NCBI GenBank assembly: GCA_965369635.1
Contig: CBDURC010000082.1
Span: 1 to 12,468, forward strand
DNA length: 12,468 nt
Source: UBA3071 sp965369635
GTDB taxonomy: Bacteria; Chloroflexota; Anaerolineae; UBA3071
Direction of reading: 5' to 3'
A program made the translations under genes and the position numbers. Position 1 is the first letter of the stretch; each line of letters opens with the position of its first letter. The notes under the pieces were generated by a model. That model worked only from the letters and a program-made list of their open reading frames with translations, was not told the origin of the DNA and did no database searches. Below are positions 1 through 5,630 of the stretch, piece after piece.

Positions 1-67
1 CAGCCCTGGAGGCTTCCGCCGATCTTTCCGATTTTCTACACACGAAACGCACGAAGGGAGCGAAAAG

Positions 68-118
68 CACGAAAGTCCTTTCGTGTCTTTCGTAGTCACT
101 TTCGTGGTCACTTTCGTG
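68..118. repeat. Iterated CTTTCGTG repeats with a palindrome
   Basis: CACGAAAG (68-75) and CTTTCGTG (78-85) form a perfect 8-bp inverted repeat with a 2-base spacer. It is followed by degenerate copies of GTC-CTTTCGT at 75-84 and 85-94. Two identical 12-bp direct copies of GTCACTTTCGTG then follow at 95-106 and 107-118. Shorter CACGAA units also occur at about 40-56. The pattern is one of slippage or duplication of a short unit; no function is evident. Confidence 0.85.
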
Positions 119-129
119 TTGTGTTAGCA

Positions 130-145
130 CCCACCTCGCGGTGGG
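130..145 (-). other. GC-rich hairpin with GNRA-type tetraloop
   Basis: On the minus strand CCCACC, GCGA, GGTGGG forms a perfect 6-bp stem closed by a GCGA tetraloop (a GNRA loop). No U-tract follows, so it does not look like an intrinsic terminator. It lies more than 250 bases past the permease stop and could be part of a structured RNA or of a repeat element. Confidence 0.45.
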
Positions 146-169
146 GAACCTCCTCCTCGTCAACAGGAG

Positions 170-217
170 TTAGTCGTTTAGTCGCGTAGTCGAATGATCG
201 CGCAGTCAAGCAGTCAG
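170..217. repeat. Degenerate 8-bp tandem repeat array (six units)
   Basis: Six consecutive octamers are visible: TTAGTCGT, TTAGTCGC, GTAGTCGA, ATGATCGC, GCAGTCAA and GCAGTCAG. The trinucleotide GTC (GAC on the other strand) recurs every 8 bases, while flanking positions vary. A similar 8-base rhythm based on GACC continues at 236, 244 and 252, slips by one base to 261, and ends as GACA at 269. The periodicity is seen directly. What produces it, replication slippage or a protein-binding array, is unknown. Confidence 0.8.
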
Positions 218-403
218 ATGTCAGGTGGTTCGCAGGACCAACTGACCACACGACCAACAAGACCAGGCGACAGACAACCCCTGTCCAGGCGCTGTTCTCC
301 CCTGCAAGTCTCAGATTTCGCCGCTGCACACCACCTCCTTTGGCAAAGAGTACGCTGATTGTATCACATGCCGCCCCACATGACAAAAGCAGCCTCCGAC
401 CCG

Positions 404-1306
404 CTACCAGCGGTGCGGCCGATACGCCAAGCGGGGATCGAGTGCATCGCGCAAGCCGTCGCCCACCAGATTGATGGCCAGCACGACGAGCGCGAGAGCC
501 AGGCCAGGGAAAACAGTGACCCACGGGGCCTGCCGCAGGAACTCCCGCCCCTCCTTCAGCATAGCTCCCCACTCCGGCCACGGCGGCTGTACGCCCATTC
601 CCAGGAAACTGAGCGCTGAGGCGTTGAGGATAGCCCACCCCACGTTGAGCGTGGCCATGACCACCAGGGACGAGAGCACGTTGGGCAAGATGTGACGGAA
701 GATGACGCGTGCCGTGCTGCAACCCACGGTAATCGCAGCCCGCACGTAGGGCCGTTTGCGCACGACCAGGACCTGAGCTCGCACCACACGCGTGTAGGCG
801 GGGACGCTGGCCACGCCCACAGCGAGCATCACATTCCACAGCCCCCGTCCCGTAACGCTCACGATGAGCATGGCCAGAAGGATGCTGGGAAAAGCCAGCA
901 CTACGTCCATGATAGCCATGATCAAGCCATCCACGCGGCGACCGTGGTATCCCGCCAGCAGACCCAGCAGCATTCCCGGCAGCGAGGCGATGAGCACAGC
1001 GACGCCGCCTACGAGCAGAGAAGTGCGTCCACCGAACAACAACCGGCTGAAAAGATCACGTCCAAAGAGATCCGTGCCCGCCCAGTGAACGCGACTGGGT
1101 GGCTGAAGCTGGGCCGGCGGGTCCATGACCAGCGGATCGTACGGGGCCAGCCACGGGGCCAACAGCACCATTCCCACCACCACAGCGAGGACGATCATGC
1201 CCACCAGCGCCCCAGCGTTCTGTCGCACCCGCCGGCGAGGCGGCGGCGCGTACTCATACCGGGGCGGTGCCTTGCGCGTGGGGATGGGAAAACGGCGTTT
1301 CATCAT
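404..1306 (-). CDS. ABC transporter permease, OppC/DppC type (orphan)
   Basis: This 300-residue inner-membrane permease belongs to the BPD_transp_1 family that imports oligopeptides, nickel or similar solutes. A basic, proline-rich cytoplasmic N-terminus (1-30) precedes a first membrane segment at about 32-54. Then comes the family hallmark region with YDPL (56-59) and the GTDLFGRD motif (77-84), followed by the six-helix core. The ATPase-contacting EAA loop lies at about 185-209 (YVRAAITVG...FRHILPN), with Arg where the family usually has Glu. SALSFLGMGVQPP (230-242) and the end DGLRDALDPRL (283-293) are typical OppC/DppC. ATG codons sit at 1306 and 1303; neither has a clear Shine-Dalgarno, and a 40-bp repeat begins 4 bases upstream. 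No OppB-like permease, ATPase or binding protein is present in the window, so the substrate cannot be inferred. Confidence 0.93.
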   Translation of the reverse strand: MMKRRFPIPTRKAPPRYEYAPPPRRRVRQNAGALVGMIVLAVVVGMVLLAPWLAPYDPLVMDPPAQLQPPSRVHWAGTDLFGRDLFSRLLFGGRTSLLVGGVAVLIASLPGMLLGLLAGYHGRRVDGLIMAIMDVVLAFPSILLAMLIVSVTGRGLWNVMLAVGVASVPAYTRVVRAQVLVVRKRPYVRAAITVGCSTARVIFRHILPNVLSSLVVMATLNVGWAILNASALSFLGMGVQPPWPEWGAMLKEGREFLRQAPWVTVFPGLALALVVLAINLVGDGLRDALDPRLAYRPHRW

Positions 1307-1310
1307 CCAG

Positions 1311-1390
1311 AGTCACGCACGAAGAGCCTCGGAGTGCGGTTTCGGCTCGTAGTTACGCACGAAGCACCGCGCAGTGCGGTTTCGCGCCAC
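1311..1390. repeat. Two tandem 40-bp repeats abutting the permease start
   Basis: The segments 1311-1350 and 1351-1390 are direct tandem copies. They agree at 29 of the first 34 positions, sharing the cores ACGCACGAAG and AGTGCGGTTTCG, and diverge in the last six bases. The copy nearest the permease gene ends 4 bases before its first ATG, so the untranslated leader of that gene would consist of this repeat. Confidence 0.85.
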
Positions 1391-1415
1391 TCCGCTCCGT
1401 GACGCACTACGAGCC
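1344..1415. repeat. Inverted repeat around the second 40-bp copy
   Basis: GGCTCGTAGT (1344-1353) and ACTACGAGCC (1406-1415) are perfect 10-bp reverse complements about 52 bases apart. Inside, ACCGC (1366-1370) and GCGGT (1376-1380) could form a smaller hairpin. The layout resembles a small non-autonomous palindromic element, but no target-site duplication was established. Confidence 0.6.
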
Positions 1416-1438
1416 TCTCTCCGTGCTACAACGCGGAA

Positions 1439-1454
1439 TGTGACATTCGTCACT
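1439..1454. promoter_or_regulatory. CRP/FNR-family-like palindrome
   Basis: TGTGACATTCGTCACT has the form TGTGA-N6-TCACT, one base away from the symmetric CRP consensus TGTGA-N6-TCACA. The core GTGAC/GTCAC is a perfect inverted repeat with a 4-base centre. It lies about 135 bases upstream of the permease start and about 130 bases downstream of the ferredoxin stop. It could be an operator for the permease, or part of the repeat-rich spacer. No convincing promoter is visible next to it. Confidence 0.3.
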
Positions 1455-1465
1455 GTAGCTACCTT

Positions 1466-1487
1466 CGCGCTTCTCGATACGAGCGCG
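1466..1487. repeat. Strong stem-loop in the ferredoxin-permease spacer
   Basis: CGCGCT (1466-1471) pairs with AGCGCG (1482-1487). Alternatively CTCG (1473-1476) pairs with CGAG (1480-1483) around ATA, with CGCG at 1466-1469 pairing with 1484-1487 and CTT bulged. No T-run follows on the minus strand, so terminator function for the ferredoxin gene is possible only as a non-canonical structure. Confidence 0.5.
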
Positions 1488-1492
1488 ACACA

Positions 1493-1514
1493 TCCTTCGA
1501 CAAGTTCAGAATGA
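1493..1514. repeat. Fragment resembling a widespread interspersed repeat
   Basis: On the minus strand the segment opens TCATTCTGAACTTGTCGAAG. I recognise this as close to a short sequence (TCATTCTGAGCTTGTCGAAG type) that recurs in intergenic regions of many Chloroflexota and other genomes. The resemblance is from memory, and only one copy is seen in this window. Confidence 0.35.
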
Positions 1515-1581
1515 TGTCTCGCTACTACTGCCCAAGCGCGAAGTTGCTCCTGGAAGACTCCTTAGTCGGTAACCTGCGAGC

Positions 1582-1788
1582 TTAGGCCTTGGGATGGTCT
1601 GGGTCAGGCACGCAGCAATCGACCGGGCAGACCTCAGCGCACTGCGACTCGTCGAAGTAGCCCTCGCACTCGATACACAGCTCAGGGTCAATGACGTAGA
1701 TATCATCCCCTTCGCTGATGGCATCGACGGGACACTCGTCCTCGCAGGCTGCGCAGATGATGCACTCCTCAGTGATTTTGTAGGCCAT
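1582..1788 (-). CDS. 2[4Fe-4S] ferredoxin, Alvin type
   Basis: A 68-residue soluble electron carrier with two [4Fe-4S] clusters. The first motif has Cys at 9, 12, 15 and 19 followed by Pro20 (CxxCxxCxxxCP). The second has Cys at 38, 41, 50 and 54 followed by Pro55. The 8-residue insert between Cys41 and Cys50 is the hallmark of Allochromatium vinosum-type ferredoxins, which tend to have unusually low potentials. By family rule Cys9, 12, 15 and 54 bind one cluster and Cys38, 41, 50 and 19 the other. A CC pair at 58-59 is additional. The ATG at 1788 is chosen because AGGAGGG (1794-1800) lies 5 bases upstream; the longer frame to 1875 adds a basic peptide atypical of the family. It follows the PDO gene after 148 bases. 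The redox partner is unknown. Confidence 0.95.
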   Translation of the reverse strand: MAYKITEECIICAACEDECPVDAISEGDDIYVIDPELCIECEGYFDESQCAEVCPVDCCVPDPDHPKA

Positions 1789-1793
1789 GATTT

Positions 1794-1800
1794 CCCTCCT
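1794..1800 (-). promoter_or_regulatory. Shine-Dalgarno of the ferredoxin gene
   Basis: AGGAGGG on the minus strand lies 5 bases before the ATG at 1788. It decides this start over the in-frame upstream ATG at 1875. Confidence 0.9.
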
Positions 1801-1820
1801 TGTGATGTTTGTTGTGATGT
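1800..1820. repeat. 9-bp direct repeat in the ferredoxin leader
   Basis: TTGTGATGT occurs at 1800-1808 and again at 1812-1820, separated by TTG, giving a 12-bp period (ACATCACAA on the transcribed strand). It sits directly upstream of and touching the Shine-Dalgarno, where a regulator or an RNA-binding protein could act. It may equally be a simple duplication. Confidence 0.4.
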
Positions 1821-1936
1821 ACCGGGCCATCCGACCCGTACGCAAGAAGCCGGTCCGAGAAACTGCAAAGGCCACACTCGGCCACTGACAACGCGTTGAG
1901 CCTCCGAGTTCTCAGACGGGCAAAACCGACTTTATG

Positions 1937-2590
1937 TCACTCTTCAGGGGATACCGCTTTCAGCAGCGCTTCCACCAGCGCCGACTCCGGCACCATCCCC
2001 TCCACGCGCGTCGTCTCGTTGATCACCGTTAGCGGCACGCCAAAGACCTGGTACTTGTTCGCCAGGTGGGGGAACTCCATGGCTTCCACCATGTCAGCGC
2101 GGATGTGCTCGCTCTCAATAGCTAGTTTGTGGGCCAAACTGACCGCACCGGGACAGTACGGTCAAGTCGGCGTGATGAAGACCTGCATGTGCACCGGCGT
2201 CGTGATGCTCGCCACCGCCTCCTTGGTTGCTTCCCCCAGTCCCGATTCGCCCCTGGACACGTCAATGATGCCTTCGATGAGCGTGGTGAATTCGAAGCCT
2301 GAGGGAATACCGTAGAACCGCACGCCGTAGTCCTTCTCCCCCACTATAGCGATGGCCGGGATCTTATCCACGCCGTAGCTATCAGCTATCGGCTTGTCCG
2401 TGACGAAGTTGTAGATATCCGCTTCCACCAGGTCCGAGAGCGCGGCGACCTCTTGCACAAGCTGGCGGGTCTTGGCGCAGAATTCGCACTCGAAGGACTG
2501 AGTGAACATGGCCAGCTTCACAGCACCGCTCACGTTCTCCGCGAATACGCCCCGAACCTCTTCCTTCTCCTTATCACCGATCAATGGCAT
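1937..2590 (-). CDS. Protein disulfide oxidoreductase (PDO/glutaredoxin-like), candidate selenoprotein with in-frame TGA
   Basis: The full frame encodes 217 residues if TGA codon 143 (2164-2162) is read as an amino acid. The product has two thioredoxin folds, as in thermophile PDOs of about 220-230 residues. The first has CEFC (35-38) and the fold's cis-proline in KIP (Pro78). The second has [TGA]PYCP (143-147) and its cis-proline in FGVP (Pro186). PDOs normally read TPTCPYCP here, so TGA replaces exactly the nucleophilic Cys, giving UPYC. Downstream residues (AHKLAIE, ADMVEAMEFP) are clearly PDO-like, with no frameshift. The ATG at 2590 has AGGAGG (2597-2602) 6 bases upstream and overlaps the end of the O-antigen ligase gene by 10 bases, implying coupling. 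The role would be cytosolic disulfide exchange. Alternatives are a TGC-to-TGA nonsense mutation or a sequencing error. The downstream part (first possible start TTG 2137) has no ribosome site. Confidence 0.78.
2129..2164 (-). promoter_or_regulatory. Candidate bacterial SECIS element following TGA codon 143
   Basis: Counting bases after the TGA (2164-2162), bases 14-16 pair with 31-33, base 17 (C) is bulged, and bases 18-22 pair with 26-30 (one G-U pair). The apical loop is GUU (bases 23-25; 2139-2137). So there is an 8-bp stem with one bulge at 2148-2129, a loop that starts with G, and 22 bases between TGA and loop. Known bacterial SECIS elements sit just inside the coding region, with a loop about 16-37 bases from UGA and a G among its first loop bases; this one fits. 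A mutually exclusive 9-bp stem (2164-2156 with 2148-2140) begins at the TGA itself. The folds were derived by eye without energy calculation. Confidence 0.5.
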
Positions 2591-4164
2591 AGTGCTCCTC
2601 CTCGACTCATGATTTGCTTGCCACTGGTCCCTCCTTTTGCAGGAGCGTGGATGGCTGTCGTCTCATCCGCCATTCCCACGGTCACCATTGCCAAGCCCAC
2701 GTATAACCAAAACAGCGCCGTCATGTGCGGGTACACCAGATTGAACAGGTAGTGGTCCAGAACACCTGCCACCAGTACACCTGTCAGCGCGCCGCCAAGC
2801 CCCAGCAAGACCGCCTCCAAACGAGGCTCGATAAGACCTCGCCCCACCCCAAGCGTGGCTCGCCGCCAGCAGCGCCAGAAGCGAACGAAGAGCAGGGCCA
2901 TCGCCAGCAGAAACAGGCCCAATCCAATCAAGCCCATCTCTTCAGCCATCAGCAAGTATACGCTAGAGACACCCAGGTAGATGTCAATTTCCGGCGTGCC
3001 GGAGAAGCCCACCCCCAGCCAGGGATGACGTCCGATGAGAATGAACGCGTCTTTATACTCGCCAAAGCGCATCTGCGTGGCCAGGTCCTCTCCACGCACC
3101 CCTTCGACGAGATGCACGATGTAGGTCTGCGTCTGCGGCAGTAACAGGAGCAGCGCCATCCCCATCAGGCCGACCCACAGCAATCGCCGGTACCTCAGCA
3201 ACGCCAACACCAGCAAGACCACGGCAAAACCCATCATCGAACTTCGGGAATAGGTCAGGTACAGGCACAGCATCTGCCCCCCCAGCATCACCGCCACCAG
3301 CCGACGATCAAAGAGGGGCCGATCAGCAAACAGTTGGGGCGCTGTCAGCCCGCTGACGAAGACCATCAGTCCGCCCAGCACGTTCGGGTCAATGGAGGTA
3401 CCAACGGCGCGCATGGGATTGTCCGGATTGTCTTCGATGAAGCGCAACACGCCACGGCCAGCGGGGTAGTCCAAACGACCGAGTGCCGAAAGCAACCGCA
3501 CGGCCCAATCCTCGGGAATGACGTACAGGAAGATGGCGGTGAACGCCGCTGCTGCCCCAGCCAGCATGATCACGCCGGCCAGCCGCTCCAGGTCCTCGCG
3601 GGCACGGATGTTGTTGATCACCACGAAGAAAAGAGAGATGCCGATGAGCAGTTCCAGGAAGCGGCGCAGCGTGGTGGAGGTCGGTCGGGCGTGGCCCATA
3701 CCCAGGACAAAGGCGAACAGTGCGAATAGCATGAAGAGAGCCACAGGCAGCCCCAGGGGGCTGCCGACGAACGTCCGATCACGCCGCGTGGCTATCCTGG
3801 TCACCCAGACGAAGAAGATGGCCACCAGCACCAGGTCGAGAAACGTGGGGGTGAATCCCAACCTCGACTTGAACATGGGCAGGGCGGCAAAGGGGAGCAA
3901 GCAGATGATGCCCACCAGGAAGAAAAGCCCCCACTGCGTGCTGCGTAGCATCAGCAGGCCGCCGATGAGTGCCACCGCGCCAGCGACAGCATACAGCCCA
4001 CCCAGCGCCCCCACGTACAGCCCGCCGATCAGGGCACCTGCCAGGCACAAGCCCAGCAGCGCTATCATAGCCGTGCGGCGATCAGGATGGAAGAGATAGG
4101 TTGTGAAACGGTTGAGTGTGGCTTCAGTCATTCTCGGTCTGTTGTGGAGCAGATGCGATGTCAT
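2581..4164 (-). CDS. O-antigen ligase/polymerase-like membrane protein (Wzy_C/WaaL family)
   Basis: A 527-residue polytopic protein with long hydrophobic segments across about 33-500. It carries family-typical features: TYSRSSMMGF (304-313) at the start of a helix, the periplasmic-loop signature GRHPWLGVGFSG (378-389), and LLMAEEMGLIG (404-414). Such proteins transfer or polymerise lipid-linked glycans on the outer face of the membrane; ligase and polymerase cannot be separated by sequence alone. The ATG at 4164 follows the stop codon of the radical SAM gene directly with no gap. An alternative ATG at 4131 (residue 12) also lacks a strong ribosome site. The cytosolic tail (about 500-527) overlaps the PDO start by 10 bases. 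The context (promoter, radical SAM gene, upstream glycosyltransferases) fits assembly of a surface polysaccharide or glycolipid. Confidence 0.85.
   Translation of the reverse strand: MTSHLLHNRPRMTEATLNRFTTYLFHPDRRTAMIALLGLCLAGALIGGLYVGALGGLYAVAGAVALIGGLLMLRSTQWGLFFLVGIICLLPFAALPMFKSRLGFTPTFLDLVLVAIFFVWVTRIATRRDRTFVGSPLGLPVALFMLFALFAFVLGMGHARPTSTTLRRFLELLIGISLFFVVINNIRAREDLERLAGVIMLAGAAAAFTAIFLYVIPEDWAVRLLSALGRLDYPAGRGVLRFIEDNPDNPMRAVGTSIDPNVLGGLMVFVSGLTAPQLFADRPLFDRRLVAVMLGGQMLCLYLTYSRSSMMGFAVVLLVLALLRYRRLLWVGLMGMALLLLLPQTQTYIVHLVEGVRGEDLATQMRFGEYKDAFILIGRHPWLGVGFSGTPEIDIYLGVSSVYLLMAEEMGLIGLGLFLLAMALLFVRFWRCWRRATLGVGRGLIEPRLEAVLLGLGGALTGVLVAGVLDHYLFNLVYPHMTALFWLYVGLAMVTVGMADETTAIHAPAKGGTSGKQIMSRGGALCH
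2595..2603 (-). promoter_or_regulatory. Shine-Dalgarno of the PDO gene
   Basis: GAGGAGGAG on the minus strand ends 4 bases before the ATG at 2590 and lies inside the last codons of the O-antigen ligase gene. It supports translation of the PDO gene and its start. Confidence 0.85.
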
Positions 4165-5598
4165 CTACTGACTGCTGATCCGCATATAGCTCAGCAGATT
4201 ACTCAGCGTCTCTCTCCGCGACATCTTGTAGGAGAAGATGCGCTGCTTGAGTGCATATCCCTTCCATACCTTGTACACCAACCAGAAGAGCCGATTGCGC
4301 GGCAGCGCGATTGCCCGCATTACCAGCGGCCGCAGCCAGGGAAACTCAACCGTGATGGAAAAGAGCTTCTGCAGGTTCTCAATCTGCCGCTTTTCGTCAG
4401 GGTCAAAGCGCAACGGTGTGTCGTCGGTCACCGAGCCGGACAGGTCATCGAAGCTGTCGATCAGCCCTTGCCGGCGGGCCAGTTCCCCCAACTCGGTCTT
4501 TGGGTAGGGCTGGTAGATGAAGCAGTTAGCATAGTCAGGCTGGCAGGCGATGTTAAGCTCCAACGTCTCCAGGTCGGCCTCCAGACCTCCACCAGGGAGG
4601 CCCACCATGTTGTTGGTCGAGAAGGCGATGCCCTGCCGCTGCAGGGTGCGGGCTGCCTCAATGATCTGCTCTTTGCTCATGTTGCGCTTGAGAACAGCGT
4701 TGCGCAGCTCGTCATTGCCCGTTTCCAACCCGAAGCTGACGCTAGTGCAGCCACCCTCTTTGAGCAACGCAACCCGGTCGTCGGTTACCAGGTCGGCCCG
4801 CGCCTGGGACCACCAGGGGAGCCCCACCATGGCCCTGTACTTGGGCGCGAACTCCCTCAACCACTTACGATTGAGGATGAAGGTGTCATCGAAGAAGAGA
4901 ACAAAGGCCAGTCCGTACCGGTCACGGACGTCGACGATCTCAGCCAGCACGTTGTCCACGCTGCGACGGCGGGTGCGCGGCCCTTTCCCCCGATACAGTT
5001 CGGAATAGGCTTTGTTGAAGCAGAAAGAGCAATCGTAGGGACAGCCCCGCCCGGTGATGAAGGGGCGGATCGTGTGTTCACGGCTGGGCGCGTGGGCCTC
5101 GTATAGCAGGCCCCGATCCACAAACGGCAGCTCGTCTAACTCGCGGTTGCTCAGCAGGGGGCGCACCTGGTTGCGGACGATCTCGCCAGATGGTGTTTTC
5201 CAGTGCCAGTTGGCAATGGTAGTGATGTCTCGGCCCTCCTGCAACGCGTTCATCAGGTCCAGCGTAGCATGTTCCCCTTCACCTATGCAGACGCCGTCCA
5301 CGCCCTCTTGCTCGATCATCTCTGGGAAGAAGGTAGGGTGCGGTCCGCCGAAAATGGAGAGCACACCAGGCAGTCGGGCTTTGAGTTGCCGGTTCAGCTC
5401 AACGTAAGTCCCCTGCGTGCCGGTGTAGACGGAGTAGCCCAATACGTCTGGTCGCCATTCCAGCGCCACCTGGACCGGCTCTTGCTCCGTAGCCACCACC
5501 ATCTTCGTCTGATGACCATGTTGTTTGAGCAAGCTCGAAAGCCGCATCACCCCGTGAGGCTCGTTATCGATTGTGTGCAAGACGAAAAGCAAGCGCAT
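4165..5598 (-). CDS. B12-binding-domain radical SAM protein
   Basis: A 477-residue predicted cytosolic enzyme. Residues 1-125 form a cobalamin-binding-type Rossmann domain with a GGPH turn (84-87) and GVCIGEGE (102-109). The usual DxHxxG motif is not intact: near residue 11 the sequence reads DNEPHG. Cobalamin may therefore bind base-off or not at all. The radical SAM core carries the [4Fe-4S] motif CPYDCSFC (Cys186, Cys190, Cys193), plus FFDDTF (236-241) and SFGLETG (288-294), which match the conserved strands of this class. The C-terminus (about 405-455) is the basic helical tail common in BchE/elongator-like relatives. The reaction is unknown; methylation or another rearrangement of a lipid or sugar is plausible from context. 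ATG 5598 is preceded by GAGAG about 8 bases upstream. The promoter at 5631-5658 drives it, and it abuts the O-antigen ligase gene. Confidence 0.9.
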   Translation of the reverse strand: MRLLFVLHTIDNEPHGVMRLSSLLKQHGHQTKMVVATEQEPVQVALEWRPDVLGYSVYTGTQGTYVELNRQLKARLPGVLSIFGGPHPTFFPEMIEQEGVDGVCIGEGEHATLDLMNALQEGRDITTIANWHWKTPSGEIVRNQVRPLLSNRELDELPFVDRGLLYEAHAPSREHTIRPFITGRGCPYDCSFCFNKAYSELYRGKGPRTRRRSVDNVLAEIVDVRDRYGLAFVLFFDDTFILNRKWLREFAPKYRAMVGLPWWSQARADLVTDDRVALLKEGGCTSVSFGLETGNDELRNAVLKRNMSKEQIIEAARTLQRQGIAFSTNNMVGLPGGGLEADLETLELNIACQPDYANCFIYQPYPKTELGELARRQGLIDSFDDLSGSVTDDTPLRFDPDEKRQIENLQKLFSITVEFPWLRPLVMRAIALPRNRLFWLVYKVWKGYALKQRIFSYKMSRRETLSNLLSYMRISSQ

Positions 5599-5630
5599 GG
5601 ATCACTCTCTACCGGCGAAGACTGGCGCAG

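Larger units (their letters stand above)
1..403. other. Gene-free, repeat-rich region downstream of the permease
   Basis: I find no convincing coding region here. Open frames exist, but their translations are low in hydrophobic core residues, rich in Arg/Gly/Cys, and match no family I recognise. The stretch holds several repeat blocks: iterated CTTTCGTG-like units at 68-118, a GC-rich hairpin at 130-145, an array with an 8-bp period at 170-217, and another 8-bp-period block built on GACC at about 236-275. A near-perfect inverted repeat (TCAGGTGGT at 221-229 against ACCAACTGA at 237-245, one mismatch) lies between the last two. No U-rich intrinsic terminator is visible after the permease stop codon. 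Confidence 0.6.

Noticed and set aside
130..145. Intrinsic terminator for the permease gene
   Set aside because: The stem has no following T-tract on the minus strand and lies more than 250 bases past the stop codon.
170..275. Possible CRISPR array
   Set aside because: Units are 8 bp without spacers, and no cas genes are present.
108..839. Minus-strand open frame running past the permease gene into the repeat region
   Set aside because: Over the permease it is an out-of-frame shadow, and its C-terminal part is encoded by short-period repeats.
1937..2137. Separate small gene for the C-terminal half of the PDO
   Set aside because: Its only in-frame upstream start is TTG at 2137, inside the SECIS-like stem-loop and without a ribosome site. 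It lacks the first residue of its CxxC motif, so a single frame read through TGA explains it better.
2162..2164. Reassigned genetic code in which TGA is a sense codon
   Set aside because: TGA is the natural stop of several genes here (for example at 2581, 5655, 7502, 8896 and 12160), and no other conserved gene contains an internal TGA.
4087..5106. 339-residue plus-strand open frame opposite the radical SAM gene
   Set aside because: It is a mirror of the conserved radical SAM coding sequence, with no ribosome site and no recognisable domain.
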